Positions 8,543 through 17,298 are shown, counted from the stretch's first letter. The stretch: DNA of 64,000 bases from Filimonas effusa (GCF_004118675.1 NZ_SDHZ01000004.1:248001-312000); one strand, 5' to 3'. A program made the numbers and translations. Notes: generated by a model not told the origin, from the sequence alone.

Positions 8543-9028
8543 ATGCGAAATGTATTGATTCCAACAGATTTTACAGTGCATTCACTGGATCTTGTGGTAG
8601 CAGTGGTTGAGAAATACAAAGACGAAGCGCTGAATATTACATTGTTGCATGCGCTTGCCATGCCGGATTCAATTATGGATCTTATCCTGTTATCCCGTAA
8701 TAACGATCGCTACAACCTTATTAGCAAGGAATTCAGAAATGCCTGCACCATTCTAAAGAACAGGTATGCCTCTTCTATTAAGGATATTAACGTACGCTTT
8801 ATGCATGGCGGCACAAGAGGTGTCTTCCGCAATTTCGTGGAGGCTACCAAAGCCGATGTATTTGTGTATCCTACTGATTATACGTTTAAAAAAGCAGGCA
8901 GCAATAGCATAGAAATCAGTAAGTTGTATAAATACGCCGATTGTACGCAGCTGCCTGTGGCAGTAAGTAAAATGCATACCGATGTGCGCCGGCTGAATAT
9001 GGCGGATCTTTTACTCGCCGTAAGCTAA
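8543..9028 (+). CDS. UspA-like (universal stress protein fold) protein
   Basis: 161 residues. It opens with 'MRNVLIPTDFTVHSLDLV', the Usp beta1-loop pattern (I-P-T-D-F), followed by a Rossmann-like alternation ('ITLLHALAMP', 'INVRFMHGGTRGVFRNFVE', 'ADVFVYPTDYTF'). The ATP-binding G-2x-G-9x-G(S/T) loop of nucleotide-binding Usp proteins is not clearly present, so it may belong to the non-ATP-binding branch. It sits alone between the kinase and fusA, separated by 158 and 278 bp. Function is unassigned; a stress or signalling role is family inference. Confidence 0.7.
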   Translation: MRNVLIPTDFTVHSLDLVVAVVEKYKDEALNITLLHALAMPDSIMDLILLSRNNDRYNLISKEFRNACTILKNRYASSIKDINVRFMHGGTRGVFRNFVEATKADVFVYPTDYTFKKAGSNSIEISKLYKYADCTQLPVAVSKMHTDVRRLNMADLLLAVS

Positions 9029-9200
9029 AGCGTTGCAATGTCCGGAACAGTAAAATGCCACACATACCTTGGCCTCTCACGATTGCCCCCGCCGCTTCCG
9101 GTTGCTTGCCATTCTCCCGGAAACATTGAAAATCAGTAGAAATATTCTCCCCGTGCAATCTATTATCCGCTATCTGCCATCTCTTTACTACAATTTAATG

Positions 9201-9216
9201 CGTAGGAATTCCTGCG
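9201..9216. promoter_or_regulatory. 16-bp dyad just upstream of the fusA -7 box
   Basis: CGTAGGAATTCCTGCG is a near-perfect palindrome (one T/G mismatch pair) ending 15 bp before TACTTTTG. It sits where a -33 element would be expected, and none is obvious. It could be an operator or coincidence. Confidence 0.3.
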
Positions 9217-9231
9217 AATCATTTTAATCAC

Positions 9232-9239
9232 TACTTTTG
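9232..9239 (+). promoter_or_regulatory. -7 box (TACTTTTG) of fusA
   Basis: TACTTTTG fits TAnnTTTG, 68 bp upstream of the fusA ATG. No convincing TTG lies at the -33 distance. It implies that fusA has its own transcript rather than being read from rpsL-rpsG. Confidence 0.55.
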
Positions 9240-9306
9240 CGCCTCGAAAACCAGGTGGGATTCTTGTGCCCGGTTTTCTTCAAATACTTAAACTATTAAT
9301 TTTTTT

Positions 9307-11457
9307 ATGGCGGACTTGAGATTTCAACGCAACTTTGGTATTGCCGCTCACATTGATGCCGGTAAAACTACCACTACCGAGCGTATTCTGCGCTATACCG
9401 GTATGATTCACAAAATTGGCGAGGTGCATGATGGTGCAGCTACTACTGACTGGATGGAGCAGGAGAAAGAGCGCGGTATTACCATCACTTCAGCTGCGGT
9501 AAGCTGCCAGTGGAACTTCCCTACCGTAAAAGGTAAGGCTGACGCCAATACTAAAAAATATTCTTTTAACATCATCGATACTCCCGGTCACGTGGACTTT
9601 ACTGTAGAAGTAGAACGTTCTATGCGTGTTCTGGATGGTCTGATTGCCCTGTTCTCTGCCGTTGACGGTGTGGAACCTCAGTCCGAAACTGTATGGCGCC
9701 AGGCTAACCGCTACCGCGTACCACGTATCGGTTTCGTTAATAAAATGGACCGCTCCGGTGCAGACTTCCTCATGGTGGTTAACCAGGTGAAAGAAATGCT
9801 CGGCGCTAAAGCAGTTCCTTTACAGTTACCTATCGGCGCTGAAGATAACTTCACAGGCGTGGTGGATCTTATCAAAATGAAAGGTATCATCTGGCACATG
9901 GAAACAGAAGGTATGACTTTCGATGAGATCGACGTTCCTGCCGATATGGTCGAAGAAGCCAACGAATGGAGGGCTAGCCTCGTTGAAGCGGTTGCTGAAT
10001 ACGACGATACCCTGATGGAGAAATTCTTCGAAGACCCTAATAGCATCACCGAAGCTGAAATGCACGAAGCTATCCGTAAGGCTACCATCGACCTCAGCAT
10101 CGTTCCTATGATGTGTGGTTCTTCTTTCAAAAACAAAGGTGTGCAAACTGCGCTTGACGCCGTTTGTCGTTACCTGCCTTCTCCTGTAGATATCGAAGAT
10201 ACTACTGGTACCGATCCCGATACCGGTGAAACCATCACCCGTAAAGCTGATGCCAAAGAACCTTTCTCTGCACTGGCTTTCAAAATCATGACCGATCCTT
10301 TCGTAGGTCGTCTCGCATTCTTCAGGTGTTATAGCGGTCACCTCGACGCTGGTTCTTATGTCCTGAACGTAAGAAGCGGTAAAAAAGAGCGTATCAGCCG
10401 TATCATGAAGATGTTTGCCAACAAACAAAACCCGATCGACTTCATCGAAGCTGGTGATATCGGAGCGGCAGTTGGTTTTAAAGAAATCAAAACCGGTGAT
10501 ACGCTTTGTGATGAAGATCATCCAATCACACTTGAAAACATGTTCATCCCTGAGCCGGTGATCGCTATCGCGGTAGAACCTAAAACGCAGGCCGACGTTG
10601 ACAAGATGGGTATGGCTATCGCTAAACTGGTAGAAGAAGATCCTACCTTACGCGTTAACACCGATGAAGATACCGGTCAAACCATCCTCCGTGGTATGGG
10701 TGAATTGCACCTCGAGATCATCATCGACCGTATGCGTCGTGAATTTAAAGTAGAAGTGAACCAGGGCGCTCCCCAGGTGGCTTATAAAGAGTCTTTCGGA
10801 ACTACTATCGAACACCGCGAAGTGCTGAAAAAGCAATCTGGTGGTCGTGGTAAGTTCGCCGACATCCAGTTCTCTATCGGCCCTGCTGATGAAGAATGGC
10901 TGAAAGCGAACGACGGCAAAAGCTTCCAGTTCGTTAACGATATCTTCGGTGGTTCTATCCCTAAAGAATTCGTTCCTGCTATCCAGAAAGGTTTCGAAAC
11001 CGCTATGGCTACAGGTGTTCTGGCAGGTTTCCCTGTTAACAACATGAAAATCAGGGTATTTGATGGTAGCTACCATGATGTCGATTCCGACTCTATGAGC
11101 TTCGAATTGTGTGCTAAATCCGGTTTCCGCGAAGCTGGCCGCAAAGCGAAACCTACCTTGCTGGAACCTATCATGAAAGTGGAAGTATTGACTCCCGACC
11201 AGTACATGGGTGACGTAACAGGTGACCTGAACCGTCGTCGTGGTATGCTGGAAGGTATGGACAGCCGTGCTAACCTGCAGGTTATCAAAGCTAAAGTTCC
11301 ATTGAGCGAGATGTTCGGTTACGTAACGCAGTTACGTTCTCTGTCTTCTGGCCGTGCAACTTCTACCATGGAGTTCTCTCACTACAACCCTGCTCCTAAC
11401 AACGTAGCGGAAGAAGTGATCGCGAAGTCTAAAGGCAAAGTGAAAATTGAAGAATAA
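9307..11457 (+). CDS. fusA: Elongation factor G
   Basis: 716 residues. The GTPase domain has G1 'AHIDAGKTT' (14-22), the switch I 'RGITITSAA', G3 'DTPGHVDF' and G4 'NKMD'. Domains II-V follow, ending with the domain IV-V stretch '[15 protein letters not shown]'. It catalyses translocation and, with RRF, ribosome recycling. It is preceded by its own -7 box and closed by a hairpin terminator, so it behaves as a single-gene unit between two non-ribosomal insertions. Confidence 0.98.
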   Translation: MADLRFQRNFGIAAHIDAGKTTTTERILRYTGMIHKIGEVHDGAATTDWMEQEKERGITITSAAVSCQWNFPTVKGKADANTKKYSFNIIDTPGHVDFTVEVERSMRVLDGLIALFSAVDGVEPQSETVWRQANRYRVPRIGFVNKMDRSGADFLMVVNQVKEMLGAKAVPLQLPIGAEDNFTGVVDLIKMKGIIWHMETEGMTFDEIDVPADMVEEANEWRASLVEAVAEYDDTLMEKFFEDPNSITEAEMHEAIRKATIDLSIVPMMCGSSFKNKGVQTALDAVCRYLPSPVDIEDTTGTDPDTGETITRKADAKEPFSALAFKIMTDPFVGRLAFFRCYSGHLDAGSYVLNVRSGKKERISRIMKMFANKQNPIDFIEAGDIGAAVGFKEIKTGDTLCDEDHPITLENMFIPEPVIAIAVEPKTQADVDKMGMAIAKLVEEDPTLRVNTDEDTGQTILRGMGELHLEIIIDRMRREFKVEVNQGAPQVAYKESFGTTIEHREVLKKQSGGRGKFADIQFSIGPADEEWLKANDGKSFQFVNDIFGGSIPKEFVPAIQKGFETAMATGVLAGFPVNNMKIRVFDGSYHDVDSDSMSFELCAKSGFREAGRKAKPTLLEPIMKVEVLTPDQYMGDVTGDLNRRRGMLEGMDSRANLQVIKAKVPLSEMFGYVTQLRSLSSGRATSTMEFSHYNPAPNNVAEEVIAKSKGKVKIEE

Positions 11458-11484
11458 CCCTCCGGTTATCCTTTAGGAATACTG

Positions 11485-11520
11485 AAAAGGCGTCTCATCC
11501 GTGAGGCGCCTTTTATTTTA
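11485..11520 (+). terminator. Terminator after fusA
   Basis: AAAAGGCGTCTCA (11485-11497) pairs with TGAGGCGCCTTTT (11502-11514), with one G-U, over a short loop, followed by ATTTTA. It separates fusA from the ORF6N gene. Confidence 0.75.
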
Positions 11521-11619
11521 CCTTATATAAGTCATTTTAACCTGCAGTCCCGCCTTCTGCCGCCAAATCTGTAGATAAGCCCGTCAGGATAGATTACATT
11601 TATATTAAAAGTAAGTAAA

Positions 11620-12165
11620 ATGGCAGGCAGGGATAAAGAACTGGTGACGTTGGTAGCCGAACAAAAAATACTGAACCGTATCTATGTAGTACGAAGCCAA
11701 AAAGTAATGCTGGACGAAGATCTGGCAGTCATGTATGGTGTGGAAACAAAGCGCCTGAATGAACAGGTAAAACGCAATCTGAAAAGGTTTCCTAAAGATT
11801 TCATGTTCACACTGACCGCCAAAGAACTGGCCGGGTTGATATCGCAGAACGAAGCCTCAAATTGGGGGGGCAGAAGAACGCCGCCAAATGCCTTTACAGA
11901 GCAGGGAATAGCCATGTTATCCAGCATTTTAAATAGTGACACAGCTATAGAGGTGAATATCCGGATTATCCGCGTATTCACTAGATTAAGAGAATATGCT
12001 CTTACGCACAACGAGATCCTGGTGCAGCTGGCCAGGCTCGAAAAGGAGGCAAAAAGCAATAGCAGAGACATCGAAAACATCTTTTCTGTCCTCAAAGAAT
12101 TAATAGAAAAAGAGCGCAAACCCTTGCCCAGAAAGAGGATCGGCTTTAAACCCGACAATGGTTAG
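11620..12165 (+). CDS. ORF6N-domain DNA-binding protein
   Basis: 181 residues. Residues ~14-105 form an ORF6N domain: 'KILNRIYVVRSQKVMLDEDL' start, 'MYGVETKRLNEQVKRN', 'FPKDFMFTLTAKE' and 'AFTEQGIAMLSSIL' are its conserved blocks. A coiled-coil-like helix (~130-165) and a basic tail follow. ORF6N and the related KilA-N domains are DNA-binding modules common in phage antirepressors and widespread as solitary chromosomal genes in Bacteroidota; cellular roles are largely unknown. It is inserted between fusA and the S10 operon. Five bp after its stop codon begins the first of three 27-bp palindromes spaced about 120 bp, which are candidate binding sites. There is no toxin or recombinase partner. 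Confidence 0.88.
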   Translation: MAGRDKELVTLVAEQKILNRIYVVRSQKVMLDEDLAVMYGVETKRLNEQVKRNLKRFPKDFMFTLTAKELAGLISQNEASNWGGRRTPPNAFTEQGIAMLSSILNSDTAIEVNIRIIRVFTRLREYALTHNEILVQLARLEKEAKSNSRDIENIFSVLKELIEKERKPLPRKRIGFKPDNG

Positions 12166-12170
12166 CGCCA

Positions 12171-12197
12171 CTTGAAGTCGCAATTTGCGACCTCAAG
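12171..12197. repeat. 27-bp dyad, copy 1 of 3
   Basis: Left arm CTTGAAGTCGCA (12171-12182) and right arm TGCGACCTCAAG (12186-12197) pair at 11 of 12 positions, the twelfth being a G-U/A-C mismatch; centre ATT. It begins 5 bp after the ORF6N stop codon. Flanks are conserved with copy 2 (CA before; GCATAT and CAATGGTT-like sequence after), so the repeat unit exceeds the dyad. Confidence 0.85.
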
Positions 12198-12291
12198 ATG
12201 CATATTCAAATGGTTATCAGCAACTTACCACGCCTCCGTTTCTTCCTTTTCTAAGTAGCTTGTTCATCTGGATGCAGCACTAATCTTCCCA

Positions 12292-12318
12292 CTTGAAGTC
12301 GCATTTTGCGACCTCAAG
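12292..12318. repeat. 27-bp dyad, copy 2 of 3
   Basis: Same arms as copy 1; the only core difference is one central base (TTT instead of ATT). It starts exactly 121 bp after copy 1. Downstream flank GCATATCTCAATGGTT resembles that of copy 1, showing a decayed tandem unit of about 120 bp. Confidence 0.85.
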
Positions 12319-12411
12319 TTGCATATCTCAATGGTTTTCTGTCACTTGCTTTATCATCTCTCCTCAAAATTTCCATCGCGGATCAATAAAAAAACGCCGG
12401 GCTTATGCCCA

Positions 12412-12438
12412 CTTGAAGTCGCATTTTGCGACCTCAAG
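12412..12438. repeat. 27-bp dyad, copy 3 of 3
   Basis: Core identical to copy 2, starting 120 bp after it. The preceding CCCA is shared with copy 2; the following flank has diverged. It lies about 120 bp upstream of the S10-operon -33 element. The rest of the 454-bp stretch between the ORF6N gene and rpsJ holds no reading frame that I can support. Confidence 0.85.
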
Positions 12439-12557
12439 TGGTTCGCCATCTGTCTAAGTGTTCCCGGAAAAATGCCATGCCAAAGCTTTTTAACATGATT
12501 TTTTACCCAAAAACGGTGGATAAAGCCGATTTTAAGGAAAAATAATTCACACAATAC

Positions 12558-12588
12558 TTGCAGTTGTTGAATCTTACGCTTACCTTTG
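12558..12588 (+). promoter_or_regulatory. Promoter of the S10-spc ribosomal operon
   Basis: A -33 TTG (12558-12560) and a -7 TACCTTTG (12581-12588) are 20 nt apart, an almost ideal Bacteroidota promoter. The leader to the rpsJ ATG would be about 25 nt. It probably drives the long run from rpsJ onward. Confidence 0.7.
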
Positions 12589-12619
12589 CGCTCCCAATTA
12601 GAAATTTTGGGTTAAGGTT

Positions 12620-12925
12620 ATGTCGCAAAGAATCAGAATTAAATTACAGTCATACGATCACAGCCTGGTTGATAAATCAGCTGAGAAAATCGTGAAAACA
12701 GTTCGTAGTACAGGTGCAGTAGTAACAGGTCCTATTCCTTTACCTACTCATAAAAAAATATTCACTGTTCTGCGTTCACCCCACGTGAATAAAAAGAGCC
12801 GTGAGCAGTTCCAACTGTGTACACACAAGCGTTTACTCGACATTTACACTTCTTCTTCCAGAACTGTAGATGCACTGAGCAAACTCGATCTGCCTTCTGG
12901 TGTAGAAGTAGAGATCAAAGCGTGA
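12620..12925 (+). CDS. rpsJ: 30S ribosomal protein S10
   Basis: 101 residues, starting '[20 protein letters not shown]' with the typical '[17 protein letters not shown]' loop and C-terminal '[13 protein letters not shown]'. S10 sits in the 30S head and is also the NusB/NusE partner in antitermination. It is first in the S10-spc operon, but unlike in most bacteria a 352-bp structured gap separates it from rplC. Confidence 0.98.
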   Translation: MSQRIRIKLQSYDHSLVDKSAEKIVKTVRSTGAVVTGPIPLPTHKKIFTVLRSPHVNKKSREQFQLCTHKRLLDIYTSSSRTVDALSKLDLPSGVEVEIKA

Positions 12926-13277
12926 TAGATTGATTTCGAGCGATATTTGGTTCTTTTAGTAAAAATAAAAACCCCATCTCCCAACCTGTCAAAAGAGAAA
13001 GGAGCTCTGGTTAAGATAGTTTAAATATAAACAAGCCCTTCGAGGTTTGTTTACCTCCGGTACTTCTACCAGCCGCCAAAGCTAAAGCAAAGGCGGTCAT
13101 CTAAAAAAGATGGCGGATACCACAGCAGCCAAAAGGGCTCCTCGATGGTCTCCGTTGAACAACAGAAAAGGTCGGTGGCGAACAAAGGATTGAACCCTTT
13201 TCGAATCTGCTCAGGGTTAAGAGAGCAGCAAACAAAAGGGATGTCCTTCCAACCTTGCGGGGCATAAACCGCAACAA
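12926..13277 (+). promoter_or_regulatory. Structured leader region before rplC
   Basis: This 352-bp gap has no supportable gene but many local stems: CCGCC/GGCGG around 13075-13097; CATCT-AAAAA-AGATG around 13099-13113; AAAGG/CCTTT around 13185-13200; CTGCTC/GAGCAG around 13207-13228; AAGG/CCTT just after; and TTGCGG (13255-13260) with CCGCAA (13269-13274) ending 3 nt before the rplC start codon. No TAnnTTTG box was seen. The pattern suggests a cis-regulatory mRNA leader for L3/L4 expression, as r-protein leaders do elsewhere, but no known Rfam family is recognised. Confidence 0.5.
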
Positions 13278-13895
13278 ATGAAAGGAATTATTGGAAAAAA
13301 AATCGGGATGACCAGCATCTTCAGCCCCGATGGCAAGCAAACTGCTTGTACTATCATCGAAGCTGGTCCCTGCGTAGTAACCCAGGTTAAATCTCAGGAC
13401 ACTGATGGTTACACTGCATTACAGTTAGCTTTTGGCGACAAAAAAGAAAAACACGCTACCAAGGGCGATATCAATCACTTCTCTAAAGCCCAAACTGCAC
13501 CCAAGCAGTTCGTTAAAGAATTCCGCGATTATTCTCTGGATAAAAATTTAGGCGAAACTATCACTGTCGACATCTTCGCAGAAGGCGAAACCGTTGATGT
13601 AGTTGGTACATCAAAAGGTAAAGGCTTCCAGGGCGTTGTTAAACGTCACGGATTCTCTGGTGTTGGCGAACAATCTCACGGCCAGCACGACCGTCAGCGC
13701 GCTCCAGGTTCTATCGGTGGTTCATCTTATCCTTCCCGCGTTTTCAAAGGAATGAGGATGGCTGGCCGTATGGGTGGCGACAGGGTGAAAGTTAAAGGCC
13801 TCAAAGTGGTTAAAATCTTCGCCGACAAAAACTACATCCTGGTAACTGGTTCTGTTCCCGGACATAACGGTTCCATCGTTTTAATCCAGAAATAA
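13278..13895 (+). CDS. rplC: 50S ribosomal protein L3
   Basis: 205 residues, '[15 protein letters not shown]' start and '[21 protein letters not shown]' loop (shortened: [11 protein letters not shown]) that reaches toward the peptidyl-transferase centre. The Gln that is N5-methylated in E. coli L3 (GQNQTP context) appears replaced by 'GGSSYP', so PrmB-type modification is unlikely here. It is preceded by the structured leader and followed 16 bp later by rplD. Confidence 0.98.
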   Translation: MKGIIGKKIGMTSIFSPDGKQTACTIIEAGPCVVTQVKSQDTDGYTALQLAFGDKKEKHATKGDINHFSKAQTAPKQFVKEFRDYSLDKNLGETITVDIFAEGETVDVVGTSKGKGFQGVVKRHGFSGVGEQSHGQHDRQRAPGSIGGSSYPSRVFKGMRMAGRMGGDRVKVKGLKVVKIFADKNYILVTGSVPGHNGSIVLIQK

Positions 13896-13911
13896 ATTTA
13901 ACTGAAGTACG

Positions 13912-14550
13912 ATGCAAGTAGAAGTATTAAATACAAAAGGACAAAAAACCGGTAGGTCTGTTGAGTTACCGGACGATATATTCGGTGCAGAACCTAATGA
14001 CCACGTTCTTTACCTCGCAGTTAAGCAATACCTGGCAGCTCAGCGTCAGGGTACTCATAAAGTAAAAACCCGTGCCGAAGTACATGGCGCAAGCCGTAAA
14101 CTTCACCGTCAAAAAGGTACCGGTGGATCCCGTAAAGGTAATATCCGTAACCCTTTATATAAGGGCGGTGGTACCATCTTCGGACCTAAACCACACGGTT
14201 ATGGCTTTAAACTGAACAAGAAAGTGAAAGACCTCGCTAAGATCTCTGCTCTTTCTTACAAAGCGAAAGACAACGCTATCGTGGTTGTTGAAGAAATGAA
14301 CTTCGACGCCCCAAAAACAAAACAATTCGCTGAAACCCTGAAGAGCCTCAACGTGGCTGGTAAGAAAACCTTACTGGTACTGGCTGAGTACAACGACAAC
14401 CTGTACCTGAGCCTCCGCAACATCTCTTCAGTGGGTAGCACCTTACTTACCGACATCAACACTTACGATATCGTAAATGCAGACGTACTGGTATTGACTG
14501 AGAATGCTGCTAAAGTGTTCACCGAGACAGAAACAGGTGTTGAAGCCTAG
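13912..14550 (+). CDS. rplD: 50S ribosomal protein L4
   Basis: 212 residues. The extended internal loop is recognisable ('RQKGTGGSRKGNIRNPLYKGGG', seen as GTGGSRKGNIRNP), which lines the peptide exit tunnel. In E. coli L4 represses the S10 operon by binding the leader; here L4 is the natural candidate ligand of the leader upstream of rplC, though nothing proves it. Confidence 0.98.
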   Translation: MQVEVLNTKGQKTGRSVELPDDIFGAEPNDHVLYLAVKQYLAAQRQGTHKVKTRAEVHGASRKLHRQKGTGGSRKGNIRNPLYKGGGTIFGPKPHGYGFKLNKKVKDLAKISALSYKAKDNAIVVVEEMNFDAPKTKQFAETLKSLNVAGKKTLLVLAEYNDNLYLSLRNISSVGSTLLTDINTYDIVNADVLVLTENAAKVFTETETGVEA

Positions 14551-14579
14551 TAATTTTCAAATTCTCAAATTGAGATAAA

Positions 14580-14879
14580 ATGAAACTGACAGAAGTTTTA
14601 GTAAAACCAATTTTAACAGAAAAAGCAAACGCTCAGCAGGAAAAACTTCGCAGGTATGCTTTCAAAGTAAACCGCAAAGCCAATAAGCTGGAAATCAAAT
14701 CCGCTATAGAAGAATTCTACGGCGTTTCTGTAACTGAGGTTAACACGGTAGTAGTACCTGGTAAAAATAAAACCCGCTATACAAAAGCTGGCTTTATCAA
14801 AGGTGTGAAACCTGCCTATAAAAAGGCTTATGTAACTGTAGCGGAAGGCGAAACGATCGACCTGTACGCTAACATTTAA
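14580..14879 (+). CDS. rplW: 50S ribosomal protein L23
   Basis: 99 residues starting 'MKLTEVLVKPILTEKANAQQ', with 'YAFKVNRKANKLEIKSAIEE' typical of the family. L23 lies at the tunnel exit and docks trigger factor and SRP. It is followed by a 57-bp gap to rplB. Confidence 0.97.
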   Translation: MKLTEVLVKPILTEKANAQQEKLRRYAFKVNRKANKLEIKSAIEEFYGVSVTEVNTVVVPGKNKTRYTKAGFIKGVKPAYKKAYVTVAEGETIDLYANI

Positions 14880-14936
14880 GAAGTAGTATGGCTGTCAAAC
14901 GCCGCTAAGTATTGACTTTAAAAGAACTCAAAGAAA

Positions 14937-15776
14937 ATGGCACTTAAGAAGTACAAACCAATGACCGCAGGCACCCGCTGGAGAATCGGCAATGCCTACG
15001 CTGAAATCACTACCAACGAGCCTGAAAAAAGCCTCCTGGAGCCTATCAGCAAAACCGGCGGTCGTAACGCGCAAGGTCGTCGTGCTATGCGCTACATCGG
15101 TGGTGGTAACAAAAAACACTACCGTATCATCGACTTCAAGCGTAACAAACGCGATATCGATGCAAAAGTTGTTTCTATCGAATACGATCCAAACCGTACA
15201 GCTTTTATTGCTTTGCTGCAATACGCTGATGGCGAAAAAAGATATATCCTGGCTCCCCAGGGCTTACAGGTTGGCGCTACCGTAGTAGCAGGCGACGCTG
15301 TTGCTCCGGAGATCGGTAACGCACTCATGATGAAGAATATGCCCCTCGGTACTATGATTCATAACATCGAACTGCAGCCTGGCCAGGGTGGTAAAATGGC
15401 TAGAAGCGCTGGCGCTTCTGCCCAGCTGGCGAACAAAGAAGAAAAATATGCAGTATTGAAAATGCCTTCCGGCGAACTGCGTAAAGTGCTCATCAACTGC
15501 TACGCTACTGTAGGTGTTACCTCTAACGGCGACCATAACCTCGAACGCGCTGGTAAAGCCGGTGTAAACCGTTGGAAAGGTATCCGCCCCCGTAACCGTG
15601 GTGTTGCAATGAACCCTGTCGATCACCCAATGGGTGGTGGTGAAGGTAAATCTTCAGGTGGTCACCCACGTAGCCGTACAGGTAAGTACGCTAAAGGTGA
15701 AGTTACCCGCAGCCGCACCAAGAGCTCTAATAAGATGATTATTCAGAGAAGGAACGGAAAGAAATTAGCTAAATAA
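14937..15776 (+). CDS. rplB: 50S ribosomal protein L2
   Basis: 279 residues. The conserved C-terminal segment '[16 protein letters not shown]' includes the His implicated in peptidyl transfer support, followed by '[12 protein letters not shown]'. It is an early 23S-binding protein needed for subunit joining. A hairpin lies in the 61-bp gap to rpsS. Confidence 0.98.
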   Translation: MALKKYKPMTAGTRWRIGNAYAEITTNEPEKSLLEPISKTGGRNAQGRRAMRYIGGGNKKHYRIIDFKRNKRDIDAKVVSIEYDPNRTAFIALLQYADGEKRYILAPQGLQVGATVVAGDAVAPEIGNALMMKNMPLGTMIHNIELQPGQGGKMARSAGASAQLANKEEKYAVLKMPSGELRKVLINCYATVGVTSNGDHNLERAGKAGVNRWKGIRPRNRGVAMNPVDHPMGGGEGKSSGGHPRSRTGKYAKGEVTRSRTKSSNKMIIQRRNGKKLAK

Positions 15777-15792
15777 TATCATTGTTAAAATG

Positions 15793-15814
15793 GCCCCGGC
15801 CTGATAACCGGGGC
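15793..15814 (+). promoter_or_regulatory. Intercistronic hairpin rplB-rpsS
   Basis: GCCCCGG (15793-15799) and CCGGGGC (15808-15814) form a perfect 7-bp GC stem with an 8-nt loop. An A-rich stretch follows with no T-run, so it is an mRNA hairpin (processing or stability) rather than a terminator. Confidence 0.5.
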
Positions 15815-15837
15815 AAATAAACAGACAAAAAACAACT

Positions 15838-16107
15838 ATGGCTCGTTCAATTAAAAAAGGCCCTTACGTAGATAGCAAACTGGAAACAAAAGTTCTGGCT
15901 ATCAACGAAGGAAAAGCGAAGAAAGGCGTTGTAAAAACCTGGAGTCGTCGCTCTACAATCACTCCTGATTTCGTAGGACACACTTTCGCGGTTCACAATG
16001 GCAACAAATTCATCCCTGTTTACGTAACAGAATTCATGGTAGGCCACAAATTAGGCGAATTCGCTCCTACCAGGAACTTTAGAGGTCACGCAGGAAGTAA
16101 AAAATAG
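15838..16107 (+). CDS. rpsS: 30S ribosomal protein S19
   Basis: 89 residues, '[19 protein letters not shown]' start, '[18 protein letters not shown]' core and '[12 protein letters not shown]'-type C-terminus. S19 forms a complex with S13 in the 30S head near the A-site tRNA. Its partner gene rpsM is not in this window. Confidence 0.97.
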   Translation: MARSIKKGPYVDSKLETKVLAINEGKAKKGVVKTWSRRSTITPDFVGHTFAVHNGNKFIPVYVTEFMVGHKLGEFAPTRNFRGHAGSKK

Positions 16108-16131
16108 TTGGTAAACGTATAATAAATAAAA

Positions 16132-16476
16132 ATGGAAGCAGTAGCTAAATTAAATAATTACCCTACCGGACCACGTAAAATGCGTTTACTCGCTGATGTG
16201 ATCCGTGGCATGCAAGTGGAAAAAGCACTTGCCACCCTGGAACACCACCCACAGCATAATGCCGTTCCTTTGGCAAAACTGCTGAAGAGTGCTATCAGCA
16301 ACTGGGAACAAAAAAACAATGGTCAGAGTGCAGCCGACGCAGGCCTGATAGTGAAAACCGTATTTGTGGATGGTGGCCGTATCTTAAAACGTATGCGCCC
16401 AGCCCCTCAGGGCCGTGGCTACCGCGTACGTAAGCGTAGCAACCACGTAACTATCATTGTTGATTCAAATAATTAA
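16132..16476 (+). CDS. rplV: 50S ribosomal protein L22
   Basis: 114 residues. The extended beta-hairpin that lines the exit tunnel is seen in 'RILKRMRPAPQGRGYRVRKR', the site of macrolide-resistance mutations in other bacteria. It is 24 bp after rpsS. Confidence 0.97.
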   Translation: MEAVAKLNNYPTGPRKMRLLADVIRGMQVEKALATLEHHPQHNAVPLAKLLKSAISNWEQKNNGQSAADAGLIVKTVFVDGGRILKRMRPAPQGRGYRVRKRSNHVTIIVDSNN

Positions 16477-16497
16477 TAAAACCTATTAAACCATTAT

Positions 16498-17298
16498 ATG
16501 GGTCAGAAAGCAAATCCTATTGGTAACAGGTTAGGCATCATCCGCGGATGGGAGAGTAACTGGTATGGCAGCAAGAAAGACTATGCTACCAAGTTGATTG
16601 AAGATAACAAGATCAGGACTTACCTGAATGCGCGTATCAGCAAAGGCGGTATCGCTAAAATCGTTATCGAGCGTACATTGGGTAAACTGATTGTTACTAT
16701 CCACACTTCTAAGCCTGGTATCATCATCGGTAAAGGCGGTAACGAAGTAGATCGTATCAAAGAAGAACTGAAAAAATTAACCGGTAAAGACGACGTTCAG
16801 ATCAACATCCTGGAGATCCGTCGCCCTGAGCTGGACGCAACTATAGTTGGCGATACTATTGCCCGTCAGTTAGAAAACCGTATCAACTTCAAGCGTGCTA
16901 TCAAAATGGCGATCGCTTCTACACTCCGTATGGGTGCTGAAGGTATCAAAGTGAAAGTTAGCGGCCGTTTAGGCGGTGCTGAGATTGCACGTTCTGAAGA
17001 ATTCAAACAAGGTCGTACTCCGCTCCATACCTTCCGTATGGATATCGACTACGCTAACGTCTTCGCTCAAACAGTTTACGGAAAGATCGGTATTAAAGTA
17101 TGGATCTGTAAAGGTGAAGTGTTAGGCAAACGCGAGCTCAACCCCAACTTCGTAGGTGGCAAAAATGACATGAACGACAGAAGGGAACATCGTGGTGATG
17201 ACCGCAGAGACCATCGCGGTGACCGCAGAGATGATCGCAGAGGCGGTGGTGACCGTCGCGGCGGCGAAAGAAGAGGCGGCGGAGATAGGAGGAACTAG
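16498..17298 (+). CDS. rpsC: 30S ribosomal protein S3 with Arg/Gly/Asp-rich tail
   Basis: 266 residues. The KH domain ('[20 protein letters not shown]', with GxxG as GKGG) and the C-terminal S3 domain are complete by about residue 220. The remaining ~45 residues are low-complexity '[20 protein letters not shown]'-type sequence, presumably disordered and RNA-binding. E. coli S3 has 233 residues. S3 guards the mRNA entry channel and helps unwind mRNA, so the basic tail would project near incoming mRNA. Confidence 0.97.
   Translation: MGQKANPIGNRLGIIRGWESNWYGSKKDYATKLIEDNKIRTYLNARISKGGIAKIVIERTLGKLIVTIHTSKPGIIIGKGGNEVDRIKEELKKLTGKDDVQINILEIRRPELDATIVGDTIARQLENRINFKRAIKMAIASTLRMGAEGIKVKVSGRLGGAEIARSEEFKQGRTPLHTFRMDIDYANVFAQTVYGKIGIKVWICKGEVLGKRELNPNFVGGKNDMNDRREHRGDDRRDHRGDRRDDRRGGGDRRGGERRGGGDRRN

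Noticed and set aside
9826-10521. 231-codon minus-strand frame inside fusA
   Set aside because: Shadow of a highly codon-biased gene; no domain recognised.
12171-12438. CRISPR-like array (three repeats)
   Set aside because: Repeats are palindromic 27-mers, spacers would be about 93-94 bp, flanks of copies 1 and 2 are similar to each other rather than unique, and no cas gene is present.
13170-13240. tRNA-like text (GGTTCAATCC on the minus strand, CTGCTC/GAGCAG arm)
   Set aside because: No acceptor stem pairing, no proper D-arm and no anticodon loop of 7 nt could be drawn; treated as part of the rplC leader.
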